The translations under genes were made by a program, and so were the position numbers. This document shows, one piece after another, positions 45,772 through 55,472 of a stretch of DNA of 64,000 bases. A model generated the notes under the pieces. That model saw nothing but the letters and a program-made list of their open reading frames with translations. It did no database searches and was not told the DNA's origin. The first letter of the stretch is position 1. Each line of letters opens with the position of its first letter. Source of the stretch: Montifringilla adamsi (lineage: Eukaryota > Chordata > Aves > Passeriformes > Passeridae); NCBI GenBank assembly GCA_017590115.1, contig JAGGNK010006002.1:396329-460328 (forward strand), in the 5' to 3' direction.

Positions 45772-46014
45772 GGAGGGCAGGGATGGATGGGCACTGGGGA
45801 GAAATTCCTCCTGGGAGGGTGGGCAGGCCCTGGCACAGGGTGCCCAGAGAATCTGTGGCTGCCCCTGGATCCCTGGAAATGTCCAAGGCCACTATCACAG
45901 GGCCTGGAGCACCCTGGGACAGTGGAAGTTGTCCCTGCCCATGGCTGGGGTGGCACTGGAGGGGATTTAAGGTCCCTCCCAACTCCAACCATTCCATGAT
46001 TCCATAATTCTGTT
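45772..46014 (+). mobile_element. CR1 LINE 3' end
   Basis: GGGCAGGGATGGATGGGCAC, GTGGGCAGGCCCTGGCACAG, GGCTGGGGTGGCACTGGAGG and a CCATTCCATGATTCCATAAT tail. Confidence 0.93.
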
Positions 46015-46024
46015 TCTCTCTGTT

Positions 46025-46390
46025 GCCATGAGAAGAGGCCTCAGTCTCAGGCACCCCATAGTAAGGTCACCAGAACCACGTGAAACACCAGGAGCTGACA
46101 CAGGGTATGGGCAATCCATGTGCAGCTCTGTCTGTGAGCCTTGGGGCACTCCAGCCCCCAGGTCCTCAACAAAACCGACAGAATCACTCATATTTGTAAA
46201 GTAATGCCAGAAATAACTAATTCCATGTTAATAGCAAACACAGGGTGTTTATTCAAAGCTTTTCACCACCTGAACCAGCACTAGGATGTTCCCCTCAGTG
46301 TGAGGAGCTCTTCAGGCCCAGGGAGTGACTTGCTGGGACCAAGCAGCACCACAGGGACGACCCGAAGGCAGCCCCTCACATCACACCCCC
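46025..46390 (-). mobile_element. Possible LTR, unclassified
   Basis: On the minus strand GAATAAACACCCTGTGTTTG (near 46229-46250) resembles a retroviral R region with a polyadenylation signal. A TGTGATGTGAGG start can be placed at the right edge (about 46387). No family name, downstream edge or target duplication could be set, so this is a suggestion only. Confidence 0.3.
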
Positions 46391-48027
46391 TTGACTCCTT
46401 CCCCTCCCACTCTGATCCTCTGTCACTTTCAAATGTCTGCATAAACCAAAGGAAACTCAGGCACTTTAATTAAGGCCAGCATTTACCCAAGGAATCCCCT
46501 CTCAGTCTGCACAGCTTTGCAGTTACTCTGCACAAGGAGCGCATGGAGTGCTGGAATTAAGTGGCTGTAAAACTAATCCACACAGAACACTATGGAGAGA
46601 CATGCTGGGAATCCATCAGCCTGAAATTCATCTGGATATCCTCAGCTGCAGGACTGAGAAGATGGAATTTGACAGAGCAATACTTAAAATTCAGTTTTCA
46701 TCCAAAGAGCAAAGCACTTAACAAATTAATTGAGCTTAGCATCCATGTTGAGAGCTCAGCACTGGTAACATCATCACAAGAGAGAGGCTGGTTTATGAGG
46801 GGCTGAAGGAAGTGCAGCAAGCCCTGAACAGGCAAATCCCTGCCCCAGAGAGCCCCTGAGGTGACAAACTCTGCAGTCTCTGCACACCACAACTCTGGCC
46901 TCGTTCTTTTACCCGGACACTGCACCCAGTGCTGGCCAAGCTCTCCCCAAGAAGTAACACATCTTCCTTAGGAAGGGCTGGGACAGCCTCTCCTTATTTT
47001 TCCTGGCTGCTCATCAAAACAGAACAGAGCACCAAAACCTTTTAAAAGCTTTTTTTTTTTGTTTGTTTGTACCTCAAGCTGCAGGAAGCTCAGCAGTTCT
47101 CCTCCCTCACAGATCTCCATCTCTGCTGGTTTTTCCCCTCCCCTGCCAAATCCTGGTGGGAATGTGTGGTTGGATAGAAACCTCTCCTTCCCCCCAAGCT
47201 GTTTAAAGCACTGCAGCATCAGTTCGATGGAACAATTATGTTCTGTTCCGATGAACAAGATTTATCCTTCCTTTAAGGAGAGTCTGACTTTGCTCAGTGA
47301 AAAACTGCTTGCAGTCACCCACAGCTCCCTTACAACCTGTAATCCACCACTTACATCCTCCCTCCAGTCCCACAGGAGCCAAGCTGTTCATCATTTTCTT
47401 TCTGGATACAGAAAGTGCCAAATACCCTTCCAAAATAAAACCATCACATAAAGGCTAAGAGTGAGAGGCTGTGAAAAACCCTGGAGACTGTTACCACTCA
47501 GTGGTACCTGGGTAAGATTTGCTCCTGCAGAGATAAATATTGCACTCTATGAACCCATTCTGTTCCATGGAATATTTATGGTGTGTTCTGCAAAGCATTC
47601 AGTATACAGAGGTAATTCCACTCTAAACTGTACGTTAAGGAACCATTAATATTCCAAAGGAGAAGGTTGGAAGTTGATAAATGCCAGCACTGAGGTCACT
47701 GTGGCTGCCCTTTCCTCTCCAGCTATTTAATGATGTATTTGCTCCAGGTCTCCTTCTCACAACTGACAGGAATTTCTCAGAAGAGCTGGGATGGGAACAA
47801 GCACAAACACAATTTCAGGCCTGGAGGTGTTGGAGACTGATAACTGAAACTCCAGTGAGTGCAAATTGAGTGTCAACGTGTGGCAAAAGTGTCTCAAATA
47901 TCCCCAATTCCTGCTGCAGCAGGGAACTCCCACAGGGGTCACCAATCCACTGGTGTGAGCTGGAGCACTGAACACGTCAGCAATTGTCCCATTCTGGCAC
48001 AGGGGGAGCACAGGGACCCCAATTCTG
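46391..48027. other. Unique sequence, no gene seen
   Basis: Frames up to 130 codons (47059-47451) lack domains. A T11 run followed by GTTTGTTTG lies near 47049. Confidence 0.5.
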
Positions 48028-48096
48028 AGTCACAGAATCATGGAACACTTTGGGTTTGGAGGGACCTCAAAGCCCATCCAGTGCCACCCCTGCCAA
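48028..48096 (-). mobile_element. CR1 LINE 3' end, short
   Basis: GAGTCACAGAATCATGGAAC, TTTGGGTTTGGAGGGACCTC and CCCATCCAGTGCCACCCCTG. It ends ~70 bases before the 21-bp minisatellite. Confidence 0.88.
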
Positions 48097-48165
48097 GCCT
48101 TGTCCAGGGAAGGGATTCTGTGGAGCTGGGAGGGGATTCTCTGGAGCAACCAGAACAAGAAAGGG

Positions 48166-48651
48166 ACACACACCTGTTGTTGTGGGACACACACCTGCTG
48201 TTATGTGACACACATCTGCTGTTCTGGAACAGATACCTGTTGTACTGGAACAAACACCTGTTGTTCTGGGACAAACCCCTGCTGTTCTGGGACAAACACC
48301 TGTTGTTCTGGGACAAACACCTGTTGTTCTGGGACAAACACCTGTTGTTCTGGGACAAACACCTGTTGTTCTGGGACAAACACCTGTTGTTCTGGGACAA
48401 ACACCTGTTGTTCTGGGACAAACACCCGTTGTTCTGGAACAAACACCCGTTGTTCTGGAACAAATACCTGTTGTTCTGGAACAAATACCTGCTGTTCTGG
48501 GACAAACACCTGTTGTTCTGGGACAAACACCCGCTGTTCTGGGACAAACACCCGTTGTTCTGGAACAAATACCTGTTGTTCTGGAACAAATACCTGCTGT
48601 TCTGGAACAAACACCTGTTGTTCTGGAACAAACACCCGCTGTTCTGGAAGC
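48166..48651 (+). repeat. 21-bp minisatellite, about 23 units
   Basis: Each unit reads ACACCTG, then TTGTTCTGGGACAA or TTGTTCTGGAACAA, then AC. The first four units and the last are diverged and the middle seven are nearly identical. Because 21 is a multiple of 3, several frames stay open on both strands, giving Cys-rich (NTCCSGT), Trp-containing (LLFWDKH) and Gln-rich (FVPEQQV) heptads. Frames of 198-347 codons here are repeat artefacts. Confidence 0.95.
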
Positions 48652-48819
48652 TCCCCAGCAATGGGCTCCACTTCCCTGTGGGACAGCAGGAGCTGCCCTG
48701 GGGTTGCTGCTGTGCCCTCAGGTCCCGGTATCCAAATGCTGCTTTCAGGGCAGGTAAAAGAACCCAACACAGCCCCAGCAGCAAAGGGAGGGTTCACAGG
48801 GGAGCTCCTGGCACAGGCT

Positions 48820-49064
48820 GTGTGGTTTCTAATTTTTACGAAAGTTGTTCGGGGAAATTTGTGATTGTGAAATCTTTCTTATTTTCTATAATTTTTTTAT
48901 AGTTGTGTTTATGGGTTATGTTAACTTATGGGGTATAGTATTAAAGATGAGTTGTTTAAAGGCAAAGGTTTTTATTATTTATCTCTAAAATTATTTTTAT
49001 TTTTGAGAATAGAGTTCTTTTCCTTTTTGGGGGAGGTAAAGGGTCCTTATTATTATTTTTTTTT

Positions 49065-49107
<43 letters not shown>

Positions 49108-49835
49108 CTGTTTAAACTTCTTATAGGATTATAGCTGTTTTAATATTTGCTTATTTTAGTATGGAGGCTTTTGTTTGATGTTTACAATCTGAACACTTTT
49201 ATTTTCCTATATTTTTATGTGTTATAGGGAAAAGAGTTTTTTTTCCTATATCTTTACGAGAGGATTTTAGTCTAAAATTAAAGTTATCACTTTATTCTTC
49301 TTATTTGGGACTTGACTTCTTTTTCATTGACTTTGGTGTTTTCAAGTTGTTCTTCTATATTGCTTGGTTTTTTTTTTGTTTTTTTGGTTTTTTTTTTGTT
49401 TTTTTTACTTGAGGCAGGATTGAAGTACTGAAAGAGTTAATATTTTGTTCAGGGCCTGTAGATGGTTACTCAGCTCTGGTCGGGCTTAGCAGTTTGTGGT
49501 GGGAGTTGTGGCTGGAGGGGTTGATGGTTTCTCTTTCCCCCTGCCCAGTGGTTGTGGGTGAATTTTACCGGCGATGGAATTTTGGCCGCGCTGCTCCGGC
49601 CTCGCCTGGGCTCCGCGGCACTTCCCCCTTTCTGTTTGGGAGGTGATGGGGGGGCCCAGCGGGTGCCCCAGGAAGGGGGGCCCAGGCCCTGTTGCCCCTC
49701 TGCCCACCAGAAAAGAAAGGGGAAGCTCTCGGGTTCTTTCGTCTTTCACGTGTGTTTCTCACAGAGGCGTGTGCAGATTTTAGCGGCTGGAAGGTTTGCA
49801 TCACTTTCATGAACGCCTCTCATGCAAAACTACCA
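48820..49835. other. Composition-anomalous block, possibly retroviral
   Basis: 48820-49450 is strongly T-rich on the plus strand with few C, including TTTGTTTTTTTGG runs. It then shifts sharply to a GC- and CpG-bearing stretch at 49550-49800 (CCGGCGATGG, GGCCGCGCTGCTCCGGCC, GGGGGGGCCC). It differs from everything else in the window. An inserted retroviral or other TE segment is the simplest reading, but no protein domain or known family was recognised. Confidence 0.4.
49066..49107 (+). repeat. TTTC tetranucleotide microsatellite
   Basis: About ten TTTC units preceded by a run of T, a pure pyrimidine tract. Confidence 0.95.
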
Positions 49836-49837
49836 CG

Positions 49838-49965
49838 GGTGCCCAGAGCAGCTGGGCCGCGCCTGATCCCTGGCAGTGTCCCAGGCCAGGCTGGACACGG
49901 AGGCTTGGAACAGTCTGGGACAGTGGGAGGTGTCCCTGCCATGGCAGGGGTGGCACTGTGTTATG
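49838..49965 (+). mobile_element. CR1 LINE fragment without its tail
   Basis: GGTGCCCAGAGCAGCTGGGC, CCTGATCCCTGGCAGTGTCC and CCATGGCAGGGGTGGCACTG. It stops before the GGCTTTAAGG block and tail and passes directly into TGTTATGGTGTGA. Confidence 0.88.
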
Positions 49966-50081
49966 GTGTGATTCATGGTTTGCCTCAGGTACCCCTATTT
50001 GATTGTATTATTTTATATAAAATTGCTGCTCAATTAAAATTGCTGCTAAACTTTTAATCTTGTGGTTTATTAAATTAGACA
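49957..50081 (+). mobile_element. Possible LTR end
   Basis: ATTTTATATAAAATTGCTGC, AATTAAAATTGCTGCTAAAC, TTTTAATCTTGTGG and an ATTAGACA end have the look of a U3-R-U5 segment. It may belong with the odd block to its left. No target duplication was found. Confidence 0.3.
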
Positions 50082-51147
50082 TATAGACCTCATTCATAAC
50101 ATTTTCTTTTTCTTCAAATTCCTGAAGCCTGGTGGGTTCACATCCCATTTTCTCTCTTTCCCCTTCCATGCAGGATCTGGAGCTGTTTCTCTTCCACATG
50201 GCTGCAGAAAAAGCCAAGTGCACGGGAGCTGAGCCTTCAGAACGTGGGGAGATGTTTATCAGAAATGTCACAAAGCTGGTTGTGGTTTGATGGGAGGGAG
50301 CAGCTCATCCCTGAGCCACGACTCGAGGCAGCTGCAGGGGATTCACAACAAGTTATTCAGCCAATGTGGAATCAGCCCCGATAAGAAACACCGAGTGACT
50401 GGAGCAGGATTTCTCTATGTAAATTGAAATCAAGGCTGTGTAAAGCTGAATTAAACTTTTGTCACGAAGCTGCAGAGCTGTCACTTGTATTCTTCCAGGA
50501 TAAATTGGCAGCATCTACTGAGAACAGCCTTGGAACAGTGCTTTGACTGCAGTAGCTGCTTTTAGAGTAACAGCAAAAGGAGATGATCTGTTCTTCAAAA
50601 TCCTGAAATGGTACTAATTTACAGCACAAGAGAATGAACTGCACCATGCTCTGCTTAGGGAACTGGTCCACAAAACTGAATTTCTACTATAAAGCTGCTT
50701 TATTTTTATAATTGCCCCTCTGGAGAAATTTTGTTAATTGTTTCTCCCTCATTCCTTATCTTTAATTCCAACACTCCTTCTCCAGTCCAGGGGAATGAAG
50801 CCAAAGGGTTTTCATCTCGAGTTTGGAAAGCTGGTCAGCTTTCATTAGGGCCTCAGTCACTTTTAATCAGCTCTTCCCAAAAAAAACCAATTGAGAATAA
50901 TTACCTGAGCTTCTCCTGGGCTTTGGGGTCAGCAGAAAGGTGATCAACTGAAGACAGACCAAAGGACACTGCTCCTGTCAAAGCCTGGACACTTCCCAAG
51001 GTCTGAGTCAAGGAAATAACACCGAGTTTCATAATCCCTGTCCGTGCCAGTTAAGAACCCACACAAAAACTCTTGCAAAGTTTATACGTGATTTCCAAGT
51101 GTCCTTCATGCTCCTGCTTCCTCTGGCTTTGTCCTGGCTCTTAGAAT
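50082..51147. other. Unique, AT-leaning sequence
   Basis: No gene or repeat was recognised. Confidence 0.5.
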
Positions 51148-51400
51148 TACAGAATCATGGGATCATTAAGTTTGGAAAATATCTCTAAGGCTGGACACTA
51201 TGGAGTCCAGCCATCTCCACCACCACTGACTCATATCCCCAGGTGCCACATCCGTAGGTCTTCTTAACACTTCCAGGGATAGGGGTCCCACCCCAGCCCT
51301 GGGCATTCCAATGCTTTGCAACCTCTTCCATGAAGAAATTTTCCCAGTATCCACCCTGAGCCTGCCCTGGCCCAGCCTGAGGCCGTTCCCTCTCCTCAGG
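51148..51400 (-). mobile_element. CR1 LINE 3' fragment (host of an insertion)
   Basis: TTACAGAATCATGGGATCAT, CCCCAGGTGCCACATCCGTA and GGCCCAGCCTGAGGCCGTTC. The inner CR1 block AGCTCCCTCAGCCTCTCCTG resumes at 51523-51566 after a plus-strand CR1 end, so the element is interrupted. Confidence 0.88.
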
Positions 51401-51429
51401 CATGTCCCGTTCACAATATTGGTAATACC

Positions 51430-51482
51430 AATAGCACTGGGTGGGCTTTAAGGTCCCTCCCAACCCACGATTCCCTGATTCA
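51430..51482 (+). mobile_element. CR1 LINE 3' end, short, inside another CR1
   Basis: GCACTGGGTGGGCTTTAAGG, TCCCTCCCAACCCACGATTC and CCTGATTC. Its orientation is opposite to the surrounding CR1. Confidence 0.85.
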
Positions 51483-51522
51483 CATCAGACTAAACATTCA
51501 AGCCCAAAGTATTTTTATTTTA

Positions 51523-51566
51523 GCTCCCTCAGCCTCTCCTGGGCTTCCAGCCCCTTCCCCATTTCT
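51523..51566 (-). mobile_element. CR1 LINE continuation after insertion
   Basis: AGCTCCCTCAGCCTCTCCTG and CTTCCAGCCCCTTCCCC belong to the inner part of the copy beginning at 51148. The ~120 bases normally between the two parts are missing. Confidence 0.75.
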
Positions 51567-52252
51567 CTAACCCATGGTAAAGTCACTCAGACCTGCCCAG
51601 AGTCATCAGCTGATTTTACATCTCCCTAGCACACCCTGCATCAATTCCCCAAGCCAGGGCTGAGGTGCTGGAAATGAAAAGTGAGGCTGTGCTGACAATT
51701 CCACAGGGAAGGCAGCACAGACAGAGCAGAGAGAAGAGCTCCACAAGCAGCAGAACAAGCCCAGTTTCTCAGACCAGTGGGGAAACTGGAGCACTGCAGC
51801 ACTGAAAGGCTCTGAAAGCTCTGGCTCCAGCAGATGGGATGAGCTGATCCAACAGCCCCCAACAGCAGCCTCTTCTTCCCCTTCTCCCCTTGCTTCCAGA
51901 CTGCTCCTCCCTCCCTTGCCAGAAACCAGCCCCAAATCTGAGCAGATCCACCGCACCAGGTCACCCCCAGTCCTGACCCAGCTGAACTGACCCATGGGAC
52001 CCTTGCTGGGCACCCCCAGAACTGGCCCAGGGAAGGATGAACATCCCATTCCACAGGCATGAGCCCTGATCTCAGCTCAGGAGCTCCTGAGGAGGCTCCT
52101 CCTGGGCCAAGGGCTGCAGGGACAGGTGGGACAAGGCCCTGAAAGGACACCAGGAGCCAGGTCACCTGTGGAAGTCATGAGACCACTGCCCAGCAACTGC
52201 AACTGTAGTCCTCAAAAATTATTTTTATCTTTATGGAGAATGGGAGACTGAA
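51567..52252. other. Unique sequence, no gene seen
   Basis: Minus-strand frames of 147 and 174 codons overlap in different frames and lack domains. Confidence 0.5.
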
Positions 52253-52465
52253 TCATAGAATCCAAGAATTACTGAGGATGGAAAAGCCCTCCAAGGCCAT
52301 TGAGCCCACCCTGTGCCTGACCCCCACCTTGTCCCCAGCCCAGAGCCCTGAGTGTCACATCCAGCTGTTCCTTGGATGCCTCCAGGGATGGGGACTCCAC
52401 CTCTCCCTGGGCAGCCCCTGCCAAGGCCTGAGCACCCTTTCCAGGGAGAAATTCCTCCTTAGAAG
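52253..52465 (-). mobile_element. CR1 LINE 3' fragment (third type)
   Basis: AATCATAGAATCCAAGAATT, GATGGAAAAGCCCTCCAAGG, CCAGGGATGGGGACTCCACC and TTTCCAGGGAGAAATTCCTC. Same type as 38698. Confidence 0.92.
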
Positions 52466-52954
52466 AAATGAAGCAGTCCAGGGCATGTTTGACAGTAACA
52501 TGGTGTTATAGTCTATGGGGAATGGAATGGCAAAACTCCTCAGAAATACTCTTCACAAATGGGGTCATGTGGGAAAGGTCAAATTTAGACTGGGCTTGAG
52601 TTTTCCAAAGCTTCTCCCCTCATCGCTGCACAGCCCTGAATGCTCTGCAGCACAAACACACGAAAGAACCTCCATCCCCTCTTGTCTTTCTGCCTCTTCT
52701 CCACGGAATCCTGCAGTGAATTAAAACCACTCAGAAGCTCTGGGCCAGTGCCGGTCTGGGGAAATGGGATACCTGGGAATGTTCATTCCCTGCCAGCCAG
52801 AGGTGCCACCAGGAGGGGACAGGCCCAGGTGCTCCTCACTGTCCCTTGGAGCCAGGCACCCCCACACACAGAAAACACAGATCCTGCCTACTTCCAGCAA
52901 TTAAACTCCAGATCAGAAGAACCTCAACGGTGGATGTGCTTTGCTTATTATCAG

Positions 52955-53160
52955 CTCTCTCTTGGTTGCCTGAAGGTCTTTGCGAATGTTGCCTTTAATT
53001 ACTTTAATGAGAGAGAAAATGATCTGAGGAGTGTCAGCTCAATGGGGCAAGGTCCTGATGGAAATGCTAGGTCTGGGATCATTAGTTCAGCAGTTAATAG
53101 TACATTATCTGAAGTTATTGGAGCTAAATGTAAACAGCTCCTGGAGCTCGACTGATGTCA
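52955..53160. other. Possible conserved noncoding block
   Basis: Unique, without repeats, with GCCTTTAATTACTTTAATGA, ATCATTAGTTCAGCAGTTAA and TAGTACATTATCTG. Overlaps the end of a 171-codon frame (52640-53155) that has no domain. Enhancer-like look only. Confidence 0.3.
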
Positions 53161-53454
53161 GGAGTGAAGCTGGGGAAACAAATTAGGAGAGGCTTTGAAG
53201 TGAGCTTTTGTTGGTTCTGCTCCCACCTTCTGCAGAGGCAGCTCTTTGTTGGTCCAGAGCAGAAAAAAGTGTTTGCAGAGAGAAAAGAAAAGGAAATTGA
53301 ATCCACCACAGGCTTGTCTTCACCAAAACCCTCCCGACGATTCCTTACAATGAACTTCTTGAAGTGACTGAGTTTATCTAAAGCAAATTAAGATAAAGCA
53401 AATCAAGGCCACTTCAGCCCTTCAGGGAAGTCTGATGTTAATCTTCTCCTTTAG

Positions 53455-53561
53455 CAGTCCTGAGCCTCTGCTCCAGCTCAAGGAAGGCGAGATGGAGCAA
53501 TTTAGCTTCATTTGCAATGAAAAGGGATTAAATTGCATTTACTACCTCATCTCTGCTGCAG
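53455..53561 (+). other. Exon-like stretch with good splice signals
   Basis: TTCTCCTTTAG precedes position 53455 and GTGAGT follows 53561, both close to consensus acceptor and donor. The 107 bases between are open in one frame (1 base, then 35 codons, then 1 base), giving SPEPLLQLKEGEMEQ and then FSFICNEKGLNCIYYLISAA. I recognise no domain and there is no neighbouring exon to pair it with. It may be an exon of a long noncoding RNA, a cryptic exon, or chance. Confidence 0.2.
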
Positions 53562-54257
53562 GTGAGTGCTGCTCACAGCCACCAGCTCAGCTGACAGGCA
53601 ATTAATTTGAGGCAGAGGTAATGTGATTCTGATTCTGGGCCAGGAGTATTTGCTACAAGGATATAATCTGGTTAAATTAATCCCATTTAATTTTCCATTT
53701 TCCTTGGTGGGGCCTGCACTGTAGGAACAGCCCTTCTTGGTGTTCTCTTTGTGAGGATCAGAATTGCTACTTGCTTCAGCTCAGAATTAGAAAGGGAACT
53801 GCATGAAAACTGGTGAAACCAAGGATTTTACTTCCTAAAGAAACTCCTTTCCTGAACTTTCCTGTGATGATGTCCTGTGCATAAGCTAAGTGCTGCATGT
53901 ACCAAAGGTAACCAAAGCCACCCTTGGAGATCCCAGCTCATCAGACATGCAGATTCCTATTGCAGGCTTCAGTTTGGTTTAGGAGTAATTCTTGGGGTGT
54001 GTACAAGTGCTTTGAACAACTTTGCTGGTTTGTGGCAGATTTAATCTTTTAAATAACCCTGGCATCGCCACCCATTGCAAAAGCCCCGTAGAGAGCAGTC
54101 CCAAATCCACCAAAAATGCCTGAGGAGCCTGGCCAAGTACAGTGAGGAGAACAAAGGCTCTGCTGCAGGCAGATGAATGAATTCAACACCTCAGGGGCAC
54201 CAGCTGTCCTGCTTTGTCCCAAAACTGGGAAGTTTGGTCTTGGGAGACTGAGGTGGG
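53562..54257. other. Unique, AT-rich sequence
   Basis: CAGGCAATTAATTTGAGG, GGTTAAATTAATCCCATTTA and similar motifs near 53590-53700. No gene seen. Confidence 0.45.
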
Positions 54258-54360
54258 AACTGGGGCTGCCCCTGGATCCCTGGCAGTGCCCAAGGCCAGG
54301 CTGGATGGGGTTTGGAGCAGCCTGGAACAGTGGAAGGTGTCCCTGCCATGGCCTGGGCAA
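54258..54360 (+). mobile_element. CR1 LINE fragment without its tail
   Basis: GGGGCTGCCCCTGGATCCCT, GCCCAAGGCCAGGCTGGATG and GTCCCTGCCATGGCCTGGGC. It ends abruptly. Confidence 0.85.
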
Positions 54361-54390
54361 AGTGCTCATAGAGACGTGGGATCATAGAAA

Positions 54391-54424
54391 GGCAGTGGGA
54401 GCCATTCCCTGTGCCCTGTCACTA
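54391..54424 (-). mobile_element. CR1 LINE scrap, ~34 bases
   Basis: GGCAGTGGGAGCCATTCCCT with GTGCCCTGTCAC matches the inner block seen at 2820-2850 and 58135-58170. It is opposite in orientation to the fragment just before it. Confidence 0.65.
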
Positions 54425-55355
54425 TTCATAGGGATGCTTTACGATCCCCCTGTGCTGGTGGGAACCACGGGTGCTTTGTGTACAAACCTTTTCCTGGTCC
54501 AGGTCAAAGGCAGAAGACACAGAACATGGCACCACCTCAAAGTCTCTCCCACACCTGGCACTGCCTGGGGGAGGAGGAAGAGTGGAAATAGGGAACGTGC
54601 AACTCTGCCGATTTTCAGGTACAGAGCAATTGAATTTATTGAAGGAGCTCAGAGCCTTCCCAGCCCGTCCTTTTTTAGATCGTGTTTGCCTGGGGAAAGA
54701 CAAACATCCTGTTAACCACAAACAGCACAACCTGCAACCCTGTGATCTGGGCCATGACCCTGATTAAACAGCCAGGAAATCCTGGGAGACCTCCAGAGGC
54801 AGCATCAAATTCTTTGCCTTGGGGTGAAGGAGAAGGAAACAAGGAGCAGATCTGTGCAGCATTTCCAGCACTCAGGCAGAGCATGTGCACTGACAGGAGG
54901 GAGGAGTGTAATTACCAGGGCACCCAATTTCTCTGCTTCAGGCAGAAGTTGATCAACAGATGGTTTGCAAAGAGCTCCCATTGCTCCTGGTGGTTCACAG
55001 ACATAATTAGCCAAGGAAATGTGAGCTGTGACAGGAGTCTCACAGTCCCAGCATCCCCAGACACAGCCAGTGACGTTTCCTGATGCTGCAAACCTGAGTA
55101 CAAGAGAAAACTGTTCTGGAATGTGGAGTGGCACCAGGCTGGGGACCCAGCTGCTCCTTCCTGCCTGAGTGCTCAAAAAAACCACATCAAGTGAGGAATG
55201 TGTTGGACACATCCACTTAAAAGCAATTTTCTTTACCTGTGGCAAGACAGCAGTTCGTGAGGTGACAACTCCAGGGAGAGCTGTACTGGGAATCTCAGAA
55301 AAATCCTGGGGTTTATTGGCGGGAGCAAGACCAGGGAGAAAGAAGGAATTTGGAA
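54425..55355. other. Unique sequence, no gene seen
   Basis: Several overlapping 100-180-codon frames without domains. Confidence 0.5.
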
Positions 55356-55472
55356 TTCCTCCCTGGGAGGGTGGGCAGGCCCTGGCACAGGGTGCCCACA
55401 GCAGCTGTGGCTGCCCCTGGATCCCTGGCAGTGCCCAGGGCCAGGCTGGATGGGGTTGGAGCAGCCTGTGTT
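55356..55472 (+). mobile_element. CR1 LINE fragment without its tail
   Basis: GAGGGTGGGCAGGCCCTGGC, CACAGCAGCTGTGGCTGCCC and CTGGATGGGGTTGGAGCAGC. Breaks off at CCTGTGTTTACCCC. Confidence 0.88.

Noticed and set aside
47859..48902. Frames of 198-347 codons over the 21-bp repeat (Cys-rich, Trp-rich or Gln-rich heptads)
   Set aside because: Several frames on both strands are open at once, as expected of a 21-base repeat lacking stops.
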